Position numbers and translations under genes: made by a program. Below, one piece after another: positions 51,365 through 59,454 of a stretch of DNA of 64,000 nt. The stretch's first letter is position 1, and each line of letters starts with the position of its first letter. This DNA is from Halobacteriovorax sp. Its GTDB lineage: Bacteria > Bdellovibrionota > Bacteriovoracia > Bacteriovoracales > Bacteriovoracaceae. A model generated the notes under the pieces. It saw nothing but the letters and a program-made list of their open reading frames with translations. It had not been told where the DNA came from and ran no database searches. The DNA is taken from positions 1,177,793-1,241,792 of the forward strand of contig PBIO01000014.1 in NCBI GenBank assembly GCA_002720865.1. Reading direction: 5' to 3'.

Positions 51365-53263
51365 ATGTGCGGTTTTATCGGATATTTTCAACGGCAAGAA
51401 AAAGATAAAGAGTTTCACGATAGCTTTATTATTAAAGCACAAAATATACTTGAGCATCGTGGACCTGACTTTTCTGGAGCAAAAGAAGTTGGAGCCTGCG
51501 GATTTGTTCACAATAGATTAAAAATTAGAGACCTAAGAGATGTCGCAAACCAGCCTATGTCTAACGAAGATGGAAGCTTATGGTTATTATTTAATGGAGA
51601 AATATATAATACTGAAGAATTAAAAAGTAAGTTTAACTTGTTAGAGCCTCATCACGCTTTTAAATCAAAAATGGATGGAGAGGTTATTCTTCACTTATAC
51701 GAGGAAATAGGTATTCGCTGCCTTGAATATTTGAACGGAATGTATTCTATTGCAATTTGGGATTCAAAGAAACAAGAGCTTCATTTAGCAAGAGACTCAT
51801 TTGGGATTAAGCCATTATTTTACTATCAGAGTCAATCAACCTTTTTCTTTGCTTCAGAGATAAGCGGACTAATTCCATTCTTAAGTGAATCTCCAAAAGT
51901 AAATACAAATTCGTTGCAATCATTTCTTCAGATAGGATACTTTATTGGAGAAGAAACGGCGTTTGAAAATATTAAAGAAGTTCCTCCTGGAACCGCACTT
52001 ACAATTTCAAAAAATAAGGTTGTGCAAAATTCATTTAAGTATTCTTCTTACAGCGAAAATCTTAATTATTCTTATTCGCCAGAAGAGTTTCGAAATCAGC
52101 TACAAAATTCAGTAGACCGACAACTTGAGTCGGATGCTCCTTTAGGAATCATGCTCTCTGGAGGATTAGATTCTTCGAGTCTCGTAGCTTTAGCTAGTTT
52201 GGCCAGGAAAGGAAAAGCTCTTACCAGCTTCTCTCTTACATTTGATGAAAAACGCTTTGATGAATCTCGCTTTTCTCAAATTGTGGCAAACAAATTTAAA
52301 ACAGAGCATTATGAGATTAACATCAGGCCCTCCGACTTTATAGACTCCGTTGGATCTTCGATTTCTTTTCTCTGTGAGCCGACCTCAGATGGAAGTGCTA
52401 TCCCCACTTTTCTGTTGGCAAAAAAAGCCAAGGAACACGTAAAAGTTTTACTTTCCGGAGATGGGGGAGATGAAGTCCTAGGTGGCTATGACACTTATAT
52501 TGCCCATAAGGTTAGGAGACTATACCGCTTTATTCCTAGGCTAATTAGAGAGGGAAGCATTGAGAAGTTTATAAAAGTACTGCCAACAAAATTTGATAAA
52601 ACTACTTTTGAGTATCAGGCAAAGTTATTTATTTATGGTGCTTCTCAAAGTACGCCTCGCTCCCACTGTTCTTGGAGAACAATGTTAACTAATGAAGAAG
52701 TTGAATTTATTGTTAGCGATAAATCAATTTTAACCAAAGGTAATTCGGCTCAGGAATTCTTTGAAATTGCTTATGAAAAGTATAATCAAGAGAAAGACGA
52801 GATCAGAAAACTGATCTTAATGGACCAAGAAATTCATTTGCCTTATAAAATATTGAAAAAGACTGATCGAATGACGATGGCCCACTCTATAGAAGCAAGA
52901 GTTCCCTTTTTGGATTTAGAGTTTGCTCGTTATGTGAGAGGAATACCTACTGCAAAGTTAGTTAAGGGCTTTTCAAAAAAAGATGTCTTTAAAAAAGCTA
53001 TGAAGGGTCTTATCCCAGAAGAAATTATACATAGAAAGAAGAAAGGCCTACTTGTTCCATATTCGAGTTGGCTTAGGGGTGAGCTAAAGGAATTCTCCTA
53101 TGATATTCTTTTTTCAAGTAATACTGATCTCTCTTACCTTTTTGATTTAAAGTTCATTCAGAAACTATGGGATCAGCATCAAAATTCGACTAGAGACAAT
53201 GGGCATGCTCTTTGGGGTCTCATTAACTACTTTTTGTGGCATAAAAAATTTATTAAAAGATGA
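51365..53263 (+). CDS. asnB: Glutamine-hydrolysing asparagine synthase (AsnB)
   Basis: Enzyme of 632 residues with both domains complete. The glutaminase domain begins MCGFIGYF (catalytic Cys2). The synthetase domain has the PP-loop IMLSGGLDSSSLVAL near 262 and LLSGDGGDEVLGGYDTY near 372. It makes asparagine from aspartate and glutamine, but AsnB-like enzymes in glycan clusters can instead amidate a carboxyl sugar such as a uronic acid. Location inside this locus and the divergent aminotransferase favour the second idea; this is inference. AGGAT precedes the ATG. Confidence 0.9.
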   Translation: MCGFIGYFQRQEKDKEFHDSFIIKAQNILEHRGPDFSGAKEVGACGFVHNRLKIRDLRDVANQPMSNEDGSLWLLFNGEIYNTEELKSKFNLLEPHHAFKSKMDGEVILHLYEEIGIRCLEYLNGMYSIAIWDSKKQELHLARDSFGIKPLFYYQSQSTFFFASEISGLIPFLSESPKVNTNSLQSFLQIGYFIGEETAFENIKEVPPGTALTISKNKVVQNSFKYSSYSENLNYSYSPEEFRNQLQNSVDRQLESDAPLGIMLSGGLDSSSLVALASLARKGKALTSFSLTFDEKRFDESRFSQIVANKFKTEHYEINIRPSDFIDSVGSSISFLCEPTSDGSAIPTFLLAKKAKEHVKVLLSGDGGDEVLGGYDTYIAHKVRRLYRFIPRLIREGSIEKFIKVLPTKFDKTTFEYQAKLFIYGASQSTPRSHCSWRTMLTNEEVEFIVSDKSILTKGNSAQEFFEIAYEKYNQEKDEIRKLILMDQEIHLPYKILKKTDRMTMAHSIEARVPFLDLEFARYVRGIPTAKLVKGFSKKDVFKKAMKGLIPEEIIHRKKKGLLVPYSSWLRGELKEFSYDILFSSNTDLSYLFDLKFIQKLWDQHQNSTRDNGHALWGLINYFLWHKKFIKR

Positions 53264-53268
53264 AGACT

Positions 53269-54225
53269 TTAAAGAACGGAATTTGAATTGAAAGCGGACC
53301 AAGCCTCACATGAGGTGCACTCGTCAAAATCCTTAAGCTTTTTAAAAGATGCAGCAAGACCAATATTTTTGAGCTCTTTGTAAGGAATAACTTCTTGAAC
53401 TCTACCACATTTTTTTAAGTCTCCATTTACTTCGACTCTAGCAAAAAGCTTTCCTGCAAAGCATCTGGCGATCAAATCTTCTGTATACAGTGATTTCCAA
53501 TATTCAAGTGAAGTTAATGAGTTTTTAAGATACTTATTTCCTTTTTTCTTTTCATTTATCATAAACTCGACGGCCTCAAGAATCTGCTCTTTACTCATCG
53601 CTTTATCATAGGGCTCGTAAGTTAATTTTAGCTCTGCAACAGGCTGAAAGGAGAAAGGGACATCGATCGTTTTAGCAAAGTCTAAGATCTCATTTAGACG
53701 GTTATAATTGTCTCTAGTAAAAACACAACAGGCATGAGTTTTTATGCCTTCTTTTTTTAATAGTCTTAAGGCTTCGACAGCTTTGGTAAAACTTCCATCT
53801 CCTCGATACATGTCATTTGTAGACTCTATTCCGTCCAGGCTTATAACAACTTGGAAGCAGTTTCTTTTTAAAAAGTCGATTTTCTTTGGAACTAAGATTC
53901 CATTGCTGTTAACGCTAATGAGAACACCGTTACTTCTTGCTTTTGTAACAAATTTTTCAAAGTCTTTGTGAACAAGAGGTTCTCCACCGGTAAGGGATAG
54001 AACTTTTAGATTTTCCTTAATCGCAGTATCTAAATAATTGAATAGTTCTTCGCTAGAAAGCTCCGGGGTTGTAAGACCCGGTAGTCCACAGTAACTGCAA
54101 TCAAGATTACATCTGTTCGTTAAAGACCAAGTCAGGATGAAGGGCTTCTCTTTCCCAAGCGTCTTGTATTTAAGAAGCTCACCGGCAAGAGAGGCAAAAT
54201 CTAAATATTCTTTTAACTTTATCAA
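53269..54225 (-). CDS. Radical SAM enzyme, SPASM-like (second of three)
   Basis: Iron-sulfur enzyme of 318 residues. The cluster motif is SLTNRCNLDCSYCGLPG (Cys39, Cys43, Cys46), the GGE motif is VLSLTGGEPLVHKDF, and VVISLDGIESTNDMYRG follows. C-terminal cysteines (ARCFAG, LKKCGR, DECTSCEAW) suggest an additional cluster. It starts at TTG with AGAGGT upstream. It is paralogous to the enzyme at 54430, with similar C-terminal KNSL and AGKLF blocks. The two are divergent, 204 bases apart. Substrate unknown. Confidence 0.87.
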   Translation of the reverse strand: MIKLKEYLDFASLAGELLKYKTLGKEKPFILTWSLTNRCNLDCSYCGLPGLTTPELSSEELFNYLDTAIKENLKVLSLTGGEPLVHKDFEKFVTKARSNGVLISVNSNGILVPKKIDFLKRNCFQVVISLDGIESTNDMYRGDGSFTKAVEALRLLKKEGIKTHACCVFTRDNYNRLNEILDFAKTIDVPFSFQPVAELKLTYEPYDKAMSKEQILEAVEFMINEKKKGNKYLKNSLTSLEYWKSLYTEDLIARCFAGKLFARVEVNGDLKKCGRVQEVIPYKELKNIGLAASFKKLKDFDECTSCEAWSAFNSNSVL

Positions 54226-54290
54226 CTTTGGTACCTCTATTTCTTAGTGGCCTAAGTTCTCTATGTTGACGTTGGTATGCCTCTGATAAT

Positions 54291-54322
54291 CTATGATACT
54301 CGAGAATCGAGAAAAATCATAG
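54291..54322. promoter_or_regulatory. Nested inverted repeat between two radical SAM genes
   Basis: CTATGAT (54291-54297) pairs with ATCATAG (54316-54322), and an inner CTCGA (54299-54303) pairs with TCGAG (54307-54311). It lies midway between the two divergent radical SAM genes and has no T-run, so it may be an operator or a leader hairpin. The 203-base gap otherwise shows no gene. Confidence 0.35.
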
Positions 54323-54429
54323 GGTGAGAGGTGACTTAAGTTATTGTTATTACGAGTTATTGGGGTAGCATCACATTGGGTTTTGGTATAGAATAAAGAT
54401 TAGTCTATTTAAGCAAAGGTACTGGTGTT

Positions 54430-55416
54430 ATGAAAATTTTAGATAAGTCAAAAGTCTTTGGTAAAATAATGGCTAATAAGGTTGGCTTAACTCAAAACCC
54501 AGTAGCGGCGCGGTGGGTGATCACAAATCGTTGTGGATATCACTGTAGTTATTGCAACACCCATGAATATGAACACAAAGATATGGATAAAAAGGATGTC
54601 GATGTTATCCTTGAGAAGATTAAAACTCTCGGAATAAAACGGCTTTCAATTAGTGGTGGAGAACCACTGATCGGTGATCATTTCTCATATATTATTGATA
54701 AGTGCAGAGAGTTTGGAATCTCTCCAATCGTTAACACCTCTGGGTTTCACTTTGAAAAACAGATTGAATCTCTAAAAAAGACTGACCTTATTCAGTTTAG
54801 CTGCGATGGTCCTGAAGAGGTGATGACAAAAACAAGAGACGATAGGGCTCATAAAATACTTGAAGATGCCGTAAAGCTTGCCGTAGAGAATAAAATTAAA
54901 TTCTCATTTGCTTGTACAATGACCAAGTACAATACAAATCCAGAAATGCTTAACTATATGCTTGAATTGGCGAAATCTTACGATACCGTTGTAGCTTTCC
55001 AGCCTTTAAAAGAAATGCATGGGAAAAATTCTAGCTGTCAGGATTTAATGCCTACGATTAATAATGTTCGTGAATCCGTAAAATTTTTAATTGATAAGAA
55101 AATAGCTGGGAACAAAAATATTCGAAACTCACTAGAAGGTTTGAATCATATTAAAAATTGGCCAAGCTATGAAAAGCTATTCTGTACTGCGGGAAAACTT
55201 TTTATCATTATTATGCCTGATGGGGCTGTTGTTTCTTGTGATCGCTTATCCTACGAAGTTGAAAGTAATACAAACTTAATTTCAGACTCCACAGAGGAAT
55301 GCATGGATAAACTAGAAACTCCAAGCTGTGAAGGATGTGGTTTTTGTGGGGCAACAGAGTTAAATCATGTTTATTCTATGAACTTTTCCCCGATTAAAGA
55401 TCTTTTAAAGCTTTAA
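54430..55416 (+). CDS. Radical SAM enzyme (third of three)
   Basis: Iron-sulfur enzyme of 328 residues. The cluster motif is ITNRCGYHCSYCNTHEY (Cys35, Cys39, Cys42), with RLSISGGEPLIGDHF as GGE motif and LIQFSCDGPEEVMTKTRDDR. C-terminal cysteines (EKLFCTAGKLF, VVSCDRLS, PSCEGCGFCGATE) suggest a second cluster. It resembles its divergent neighbour at 53269 over the whole length. It is convergent with the aldolase gene, overlapping by 23 bases. Substrate unknown; context suggests modification of a sugar, lipid carrier or small peptide. Confidence 0.87.
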   Translation: MKILDKSKVFGKIMANKVGLTQNPVAARWVITNRCGYHCSYCNTHEYEHKDMDKKDVDVILEKIKTLGIKRLSISGGEPLIGDHFSYIIDKCREFGISPIVNTSGFHFEKQIESLKKTDLIQFSCDGPEEVMTKTRDDRAHKILEDAVKLAVENKIKFSFACTMTKYNTNPEMLNYMLELAKSYDTVVAFQPLKEMHGKNSSCQDLMPTINNVRESVKFLIDKKIAGNKNIRNSLEGLNHIKNWPSYEKLFCTAGKLFIIIMPDGAVVSCDRLSYEVESNTNLISDSTEECMDKLETPSCEGCGFCGATELNHVYSMNFSPIKDLLKL

Positions 55417-56173
55417 ATAGAGAGACCGCTTTTCTTGCTTCACAATCTAAAAATTTAAAATCAACACTATAAGCAATAAATTTAGCGCCATTTTTCTTTT
55501 CAGCTTCTAGCTTTTCTAAATCAGGTTCTACTAAATGGATTCCAAAAGCCTTAGAGTATTTGATCGCACAATCACGAACAGTGCTTACGGCCTCGAGGTA
55601 TTTTGGATGATTAAAATCTCCAGGTACCCCAAGGGATGAAGACAGGTCATAGGGACCAATCATCAAAGCATCAACTTCATTACAACTTAGAATACTTTCA
55701 ATATTCTCAACTGCCTTCGTACTTTCAATTTGTACTATAAGAGGAATTTCATTTGAAACGGTATTCATATATGAAGAGAAAGAGTTTCCATATTTTTGAG
55801 CCCTGCTCAAACCAACCCCTCTATTTCCTCCGTGCTGCGGATAGTGCATCCAAGAGTGGATCAACTTAACTTCTTTTGAAGAACAAATATTCGGGACGAT
55901 AATCCCTTTCGCACCGGCATCAAGTAAGCGTTTAATCTGAGATTCGTTATGTGAACTGACTCGAACGATAGGGCAAACATCCTTTAAATCGATAACTCTA
56001 ATTAAGTCCTCAGCTTCTCGCAGGCTGATACTTGAGTGCTCAAGGTCAATAGTCAACCAGTCGAAGCCAGCATCACATAGGATTTCAGCAATACTTGGAT
56101 GGGCCAAAGAAATCCAAGAACCCAGTGTGAATTGATGATTTTGTAATTTATTTTTTAATTTTAGGGAGCTCAA
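55394..56173 (-). CDS. HpcH/HpaI family class II pyruvate aldolase
   Basis: Cytoplasmic metal-dependent aldolase of 259 residues. FTLGSWISLAHPSIAEILCD, FDWLTIDLEHSSISLREAED, GAKGIIVPNICSSKEV and RGVGLSRAQKYGNSF match the HpcH/HpaI family, with the metal-binding Glu and Asp in LIVQIESTKAVEN and IGPYDLSSSLG. These enzymes condense or cleave pyruvate with aldehydes to give 4-hydroxy-2-oxo acids, including 2-keto-3-deoxy sugar acids. The TTG start has AGAGG at good spacing. It overlaps the SIS gene by 26 bases, so the two are translated together. Confidence 0.88.
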   Translation of the reverse strand: MSSLKLKNKLQNHQFTLGSWISLAHPSIAEILCDAGFDWLTIDLEHSSISLREAEDLIRVIDLKDVCPIVRVSSHNESQIKRLLDAGAKGIIVPNICSSKEVKLIHSWMHYPQHGGNRGVGLSRAQKYGNSFSSYMNTVSNEIPLIVQIESTKAVENIESILSCNEVDALMIGPYDLSSSLGVPGDFNHPKYLEAVSTVRDCAIKYSKAFGIHLVEPDLEKLEAEKKNGAKFIAYSVDFKFLDCEARKAVSLFKALKDL

Positions 56174-56693
56174 AATGGTTACCTCTTATGAGTTCATAAC
56201 TTAAGGCTAAAGAAAGCATTTCACTAGTATGATGAAAATTTACATTTTGAATTAAAGGAATTGTTTTTGGGTTTAGATTTTCTTTAGGTCCAGCTGAAAA
56301 AATTACTGTTTGCATTCCTTGTTCTGCGGCCCAAGATAGGGCATCCATTATTCCAAGAGCAGATGGTGATGCACTAGAGCATGATAGGCCTATAACGAGA
56401 CAGTCTTCTGGTGAAATATTTCTTGCTTTACCTTCAAGCCAAGTTCGATAAAGTTTTTCAAATCCGACGTCACCGGCCAAGGCCGTTAGTGCGATTGAAT
56501 CTTCCGGGGCCATGACATTTTTACCGGTCAAGCGACTAGCGTCTGAGGCAGCATGAGAGGAAACGGCCAGGTTACCACCATTTCCAATATAAAAGACAAA
56601 TTTAGCGTTATTAAAACTGGCCTGAACCCTTTGCCATGCGTCAGATCTTGTTATCGCTGCGAATTTTTCTTCAAAATTTTCTAGATCCAACAT
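56148..56693 (-). CDS. SIS-domain phosphosugar isomerase (GmhA-like)
   Basis: Cytoplasmic protein of 181 residues with one SIS domain. KFVFYIGNGGNLAVSSHAAS, GDVGFEKLYRTWLEGKARN and CLVIGLSCSSASPSALGIMD follow the GmhA (sedoheptulose-7-phosphate isomerase) pattern. It probably isomerises a ketose phosphate for a surface sugar. The ATG at 56693 fits the family N-terminus; an upstream TTG at 56729 would add 12 residues. Coupled to the aldolase, which suggests that it supplies the aldehyde or phosphosugar substrate for that enzyme; this is inference. Confidence 0.82.
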   Translation of the reverse strand: MLDLENFEEKFAAITRSDAWQRVQASFNNAKFVFYIGNGGNLAVSSHAASDASRLTGKNVMAPEDSIALTALAGDVGFEKLYRTWLEGKARNISPEDCLVIGLSCSSASPSALGIMDALSWAAEQGMQTVIFSAGPKENLNPKTIPLIQNVNFHHTSEMLSLALSYELIRGNHFELPKIKK

Positions 56694-56771
56694 TCGTCTA
56701 TAATAGGCTAGCTTAAAATGACCCGTCAAATCCCGAGCTTAATTGTACTGGATTCGGTGACGTGATATTGT

Positions 56772-58052
56772 TTGAAAATGCATCTTTTTAGAGCTTTAAA
56801 AATCGTTATTTATAAGGATTCCAATTCATTTAGACAGTATGTTTTTAACGAATTATCTTCGAGAAATACAAAGATTTCTTTGGTCTTAGGAGTTTATAAT
56901 AATGTACCAAGTTTTATAAAAGTCGCTATGGTTTTCATCTACGGACTTAAATCTTTTTTGGTAACAAAAGAAATTAAAGAATCTACACCAATAATCTCAT
57001 CTTCAATTTATAAAAACGAAAAAAGAAAATTTGCCCTAATTGAAAGTTGTATAGGACCCAAGCAAATCTCTCCACTGAGCTTTTCCTGGCTTGGGGTCTT
57101 AAACTTTTCTCTCTACATTAAAGTATTAGGTTTTTTATTAGAGGGAAAACTTCTCAGGATCCTTTGTAAGCTAGTGAGGAAACATGATTTCTTAGTCGCT
57201 TGTAGAGCTTCTAGTCTCATCTTTTACTATTTAAGGATTGTTCAAATGGAGCTCAATCCAAAGGTGGCATACTCTTTAGTTTCCAGTGACTCCAATCCCT
57301 ATGCTTTAGGAACAAGCTTCGCTTTTTTAAAAAAGAACTTGAAAACAATTTATATCACTCATGGACACTTACCCGAAGCTCCACCTCGAAACTTTTTTGA
57401 TTTTTCATTTTTTGATGGAGAGGCTATGGCCGATGTTTACAAAAGGATGGGGGAAATTAAGGGTAAGTATTTTTTAATAGGGGCTGAAGGTTCTTATAAT
57501 CCACTTGATCTAAGTGGCTTAAAAAAAGAAAACAAATGTATAGGAATATTCCTGTCCTTAGTAACGGACTGGAGCAGTTTAGGGCTTCTTGTGGGGCAAG
57601 TCTCAGAGGTATTCAAGACTGATCGTATTTTGGTTAGACTGCATCCAAATGAGATCATTAGAGATAAAAAGGGTGTGAAGTTCCTTGAAACTATCCCGAA
57701 TGTTACGATCTCGACCGCTGAAACCTTGGCCATAGATGATATTAAAAGCTGTGATTTAATTATTACTGGAAACTCAAGTGTACACCTTACTATCTTAAAG
57801 TATGGAAAACCTACTCTCTATGTAAAAGGTGTTGATGCGGTTCCACACGATTTTTATCGTTTTGTGGAGAAAGGAATTATACCTTATTTGGAAGATTTAA
57901 GTTTTTACCGATTAGACGATATGCTACAGTTTTATTCAGGTAGTTGGACAAAAAAGTTTGAGTATTTTGATAGCTCCTACCCCTATAACTCAGTTAATAA
58001 AGACTATAGTAAAGAGAGTATTGCTAAAGCCTTTAAGGAGATTTTATCGTGA
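56772..58052 (+). CDS. GT-B-like surface polysaccharide transferase
   Basis: Protein of 426 residues without signal peptide. The C-terminal half shows a GT-B-like pattern: IFLSLVTDWSSLGLLVGQVS, RILVRLHPNEIIRDK, then CDLIITGNSSVHLTILKYGK and PTLYVKGVDAV, similar to CDP-glycerol- or sialyl-type transferases of capsule clusters. The N-terminal half includes hydrophobic segments, possibly membrane-associated. It starts at TTG 56772 or at the ATG two codons later. It overlaps the CMP-sugar synthetase gene by 4 bases, so it probably uses that product as donor. Confidence 0.65.
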   Translation: MKMHLFRALKIVIYKDSNSFRQYVFNELSSRNTKISLVLGVYNNVPSFIKVAMVFIYGLKSFLVTKEIKESTPIISSSIYKNEKRKFALIESCIGPKQISPLSFSWLGVLNFSLYIKVLGFLLEGKLLRILCKLVRKHDFLVACRASSLIFYYLRIVQMELNPKVAYSLVSSDSNPYALGTSFAFLKKNLKTIYITHGHLPEAPPRNFFDFSFFDGEAMADVYKRMGEIKGKYFLIGAEGSYNPLDLSGLKKENKCIGIFLSLVTDWSSLGLLVGQVSEVFKTDRILVRLHPNEIIRDKKGVKFLETIPNVTISTAETLAIDDIKSCDLIITGNSSVHLTILKYGKPTLYVKGVDAVPHDFYRFVEKGIIPYLEDLSFYRLDDMLQFYSGSWTKKFEYFDSSYPYNSVNKDYSKESIAKAFKEILS

Positions 58053-58708
58053 TTTCAGCTTATCTTTTTATAAAGGAAGAAAGCGAAAGAGTCCCCAATA
58101 AAAACTTTGTGGAAGTTGGTGGTAAACCACTTTTTCAATGGATCATTGAAACGCTTCAAAAAGTTAATAGAATAGATCAAATTGTAATTAATACGGATGC
58201 CCCTCAAATCCTTTCATCTGACCTCCTTAAAGCTAGTCATAAATTTCAAGTTATAGAACGAGAAGAGAAGTTAAGAGGAAATAAAATTACAGCTAACCAG
58301 TTAATTGAATCTGATATTGAAAAATTTTCGAACAAATTAATTCTTAATGTTCATGTTACAACTCCTTTTTTATCTGTAGAGACAATTGATAAAGGAATTG
58401 ACTTAATTTTAAACAGCAGCAGTGGTTCAATATTTGGCGTAAATGAAATTTACCATCGCTTTTATGACTCTAAATTAAACCCTGTTAATCATGATCCTAA
58501 GGACTTAGTGCCGACTCAGCAATTGTCACCTCTCTATATGGAGAATTCATCTCTATACATATTCAAAAAAGAATCATTTGAGAAACATGGCAATCGAATC
58601 GGACCCGACTCTAAAATAATCGAAGTGCCTAAGCTAGAGGCCCTAGATATCGATACAGAGGAAGACTTAATTTTAGCTAAGGCTTATGCGAATTATTTAA
58701 AAGCATAG
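58049..58708 (+). CDS. CMP-sugar synthetase (acylneuraminate cytidylyltransferase-like)
   Basis: Cytoplasmic nucleotidyltransferase of 219 residues. The N-terminus AYLFIKEESERVPNKNFVEV matches the CTP-binding loop of NeuA/CMP-KDO synthetases (R-x-P-x-K-N). IDQIVINTDAPQILS, LILNVHVTTPFLS and EALDIDTEEDLILA are further family features. It should attach CMP to a nonulosonic or other ulosonic acid. Translation is coupled to the transferase (GTGA overlap). No NeuB- or KdsA-type synthase is in the window; the nearby HpcH-type aldolase might replace it. Confidence 0.85.
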   Translation: MISAYLFIKEESERVPNKNFVEVGGKPLFQWIIETLQKVNRIDQIVINTDAPQILSSDLLKASHKFQVIEREEKLRGNKITANQLIESDIEKFSNKLILNVHVTTPFLSVETIDKGIDLILNSSSGSIFGVNEIYHRFYDSKLNPVNHDPKDLVPTQQLSPLYMENSSLYIFKKESFEKHGNRIGPDSKIIEVPKLEALDIDTEEDLILAKAYANYLKA

Positions 58709-58741
58709 GTAGTCATCATTAATCTAAACGAAGGGGAATAA

Positions 58742-59011
58742 TTATTTTAAATATTTTCCAAAAACTTTTAACTTCTCGCATGACTCTTCATGCTTCAAAT
58801 CACAGCCGGCCTTAAACCAATTCGCTGCATTTTTCTTAATTTCTTTTTGGTCCAATCTTTTAATTTCTTCAATAAGAGCATATTCCTTTAGACCCGCTTT
58901 GTAGCAAGCCTCACCATTACTATGCTTTCGACATTGATGTGACCATTTTACGACTCTCGTAGCACAGGACTGGAATAATAATATGAACATTAGAGCTGTT
59001 ATCAATTTCAT
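58742..59011 (-). CDS. Small Cys-rich lipoprotein, Sel1/Hcp-like
   Basis: Protein of 89 residues with lipoprotein signal MKLITALMFILLFQSC (lipobox LFQSC). The mature part has a regular Cys pattern (NGEACYKAGL, then ANWFKAGCDLKHEESCEKL), like disulfide-stapled Sel1/Hcp repeats. The ATG at 59011 has GGAGAA upstream and overlaps the stop of the preceding thioesterase gene (ATGA). A longer in-frame version would bury the signal. Role unknown; Sel1-type repeats usually mediate protein contacts. Confidence 0.7.
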   Translation of the reverse strand: MKLITALMFILLFQSCATRVVKWSHQCRKHSNGEACYKAGLKEYALIEEIKRLDQKEIKKNAANWFKAGCDLKHEESCEKLKVFGKYLK

Positions 59012-59454
59012 GAGTTCTCCGTTTTCTTCTTTACCCAAAGTTTTTTATCTACCAAGGCGACAATTTCGTCTTCTTGGTCTTTGACTTCGATAGTAAAACT
59101 TGGTTCCCATTTTCCTTCAGTCTCAACTTTCTGTCTAATTTTTGTTACTTCAAAGTCACTTATCTTGAAGTGAGCGGTGACCTTTCCTTTTCCAGGCTTT
59201 TTGAACTGGATACTAGCAGCCTTATCCCAAACAAGATATTCCCGCCCTAACTTCTCCATTAAGATGAGCATATAAAAGGGGTCGCACATGGAATATAGTG
59301 ATCCGCCGTAGTGAGTTCCTACATAGTTTTTATTATAAAATCTAAGAGGCATTGAAACGAGAAATTCATCTTGATTATCCCCTACAATCTTTACTTTTAT
59401 TCCTGACGCGAAAAAGGGGGGCCAAAAGCTCATTAATTTAAGAAGTTTGTTCAT
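59008..59454 (-). CDS. DUF4442/PaaI-like hot-dog thioesterase
   Basis: Cytoplasmic protein of 148 residues. The pattern NKNYVGTHYGGSLYSMCDPF, MLILMEKLGREYLVWDKAAS and GKGKVTAHFKISDFEV fits DUF4442, a hot-dog-fold thioesterase-like family. Substrate unknown, probably an acyl-CoA or acyl carrier. The gene starts one base from the end of the outer-membrane protein gene and overlaps the Sel1-like lipoprotein by 4 bases, forming a three-gene operon. Confidence 0.82.
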   Translation of the reverse strand: MNKLLKLMSFWPPFFASGIKVKIVGDNQDEFLVSMPLRFYNKNYVGTHYGGSLYSMCDPFYMLILMEKLGREYLVWDKAASIQFKKPGKGKVTAHFKISDFEVTKIRQKVETEGKWEPSFTIEVKDQEDEIVALVDKKLWVKKKTENS

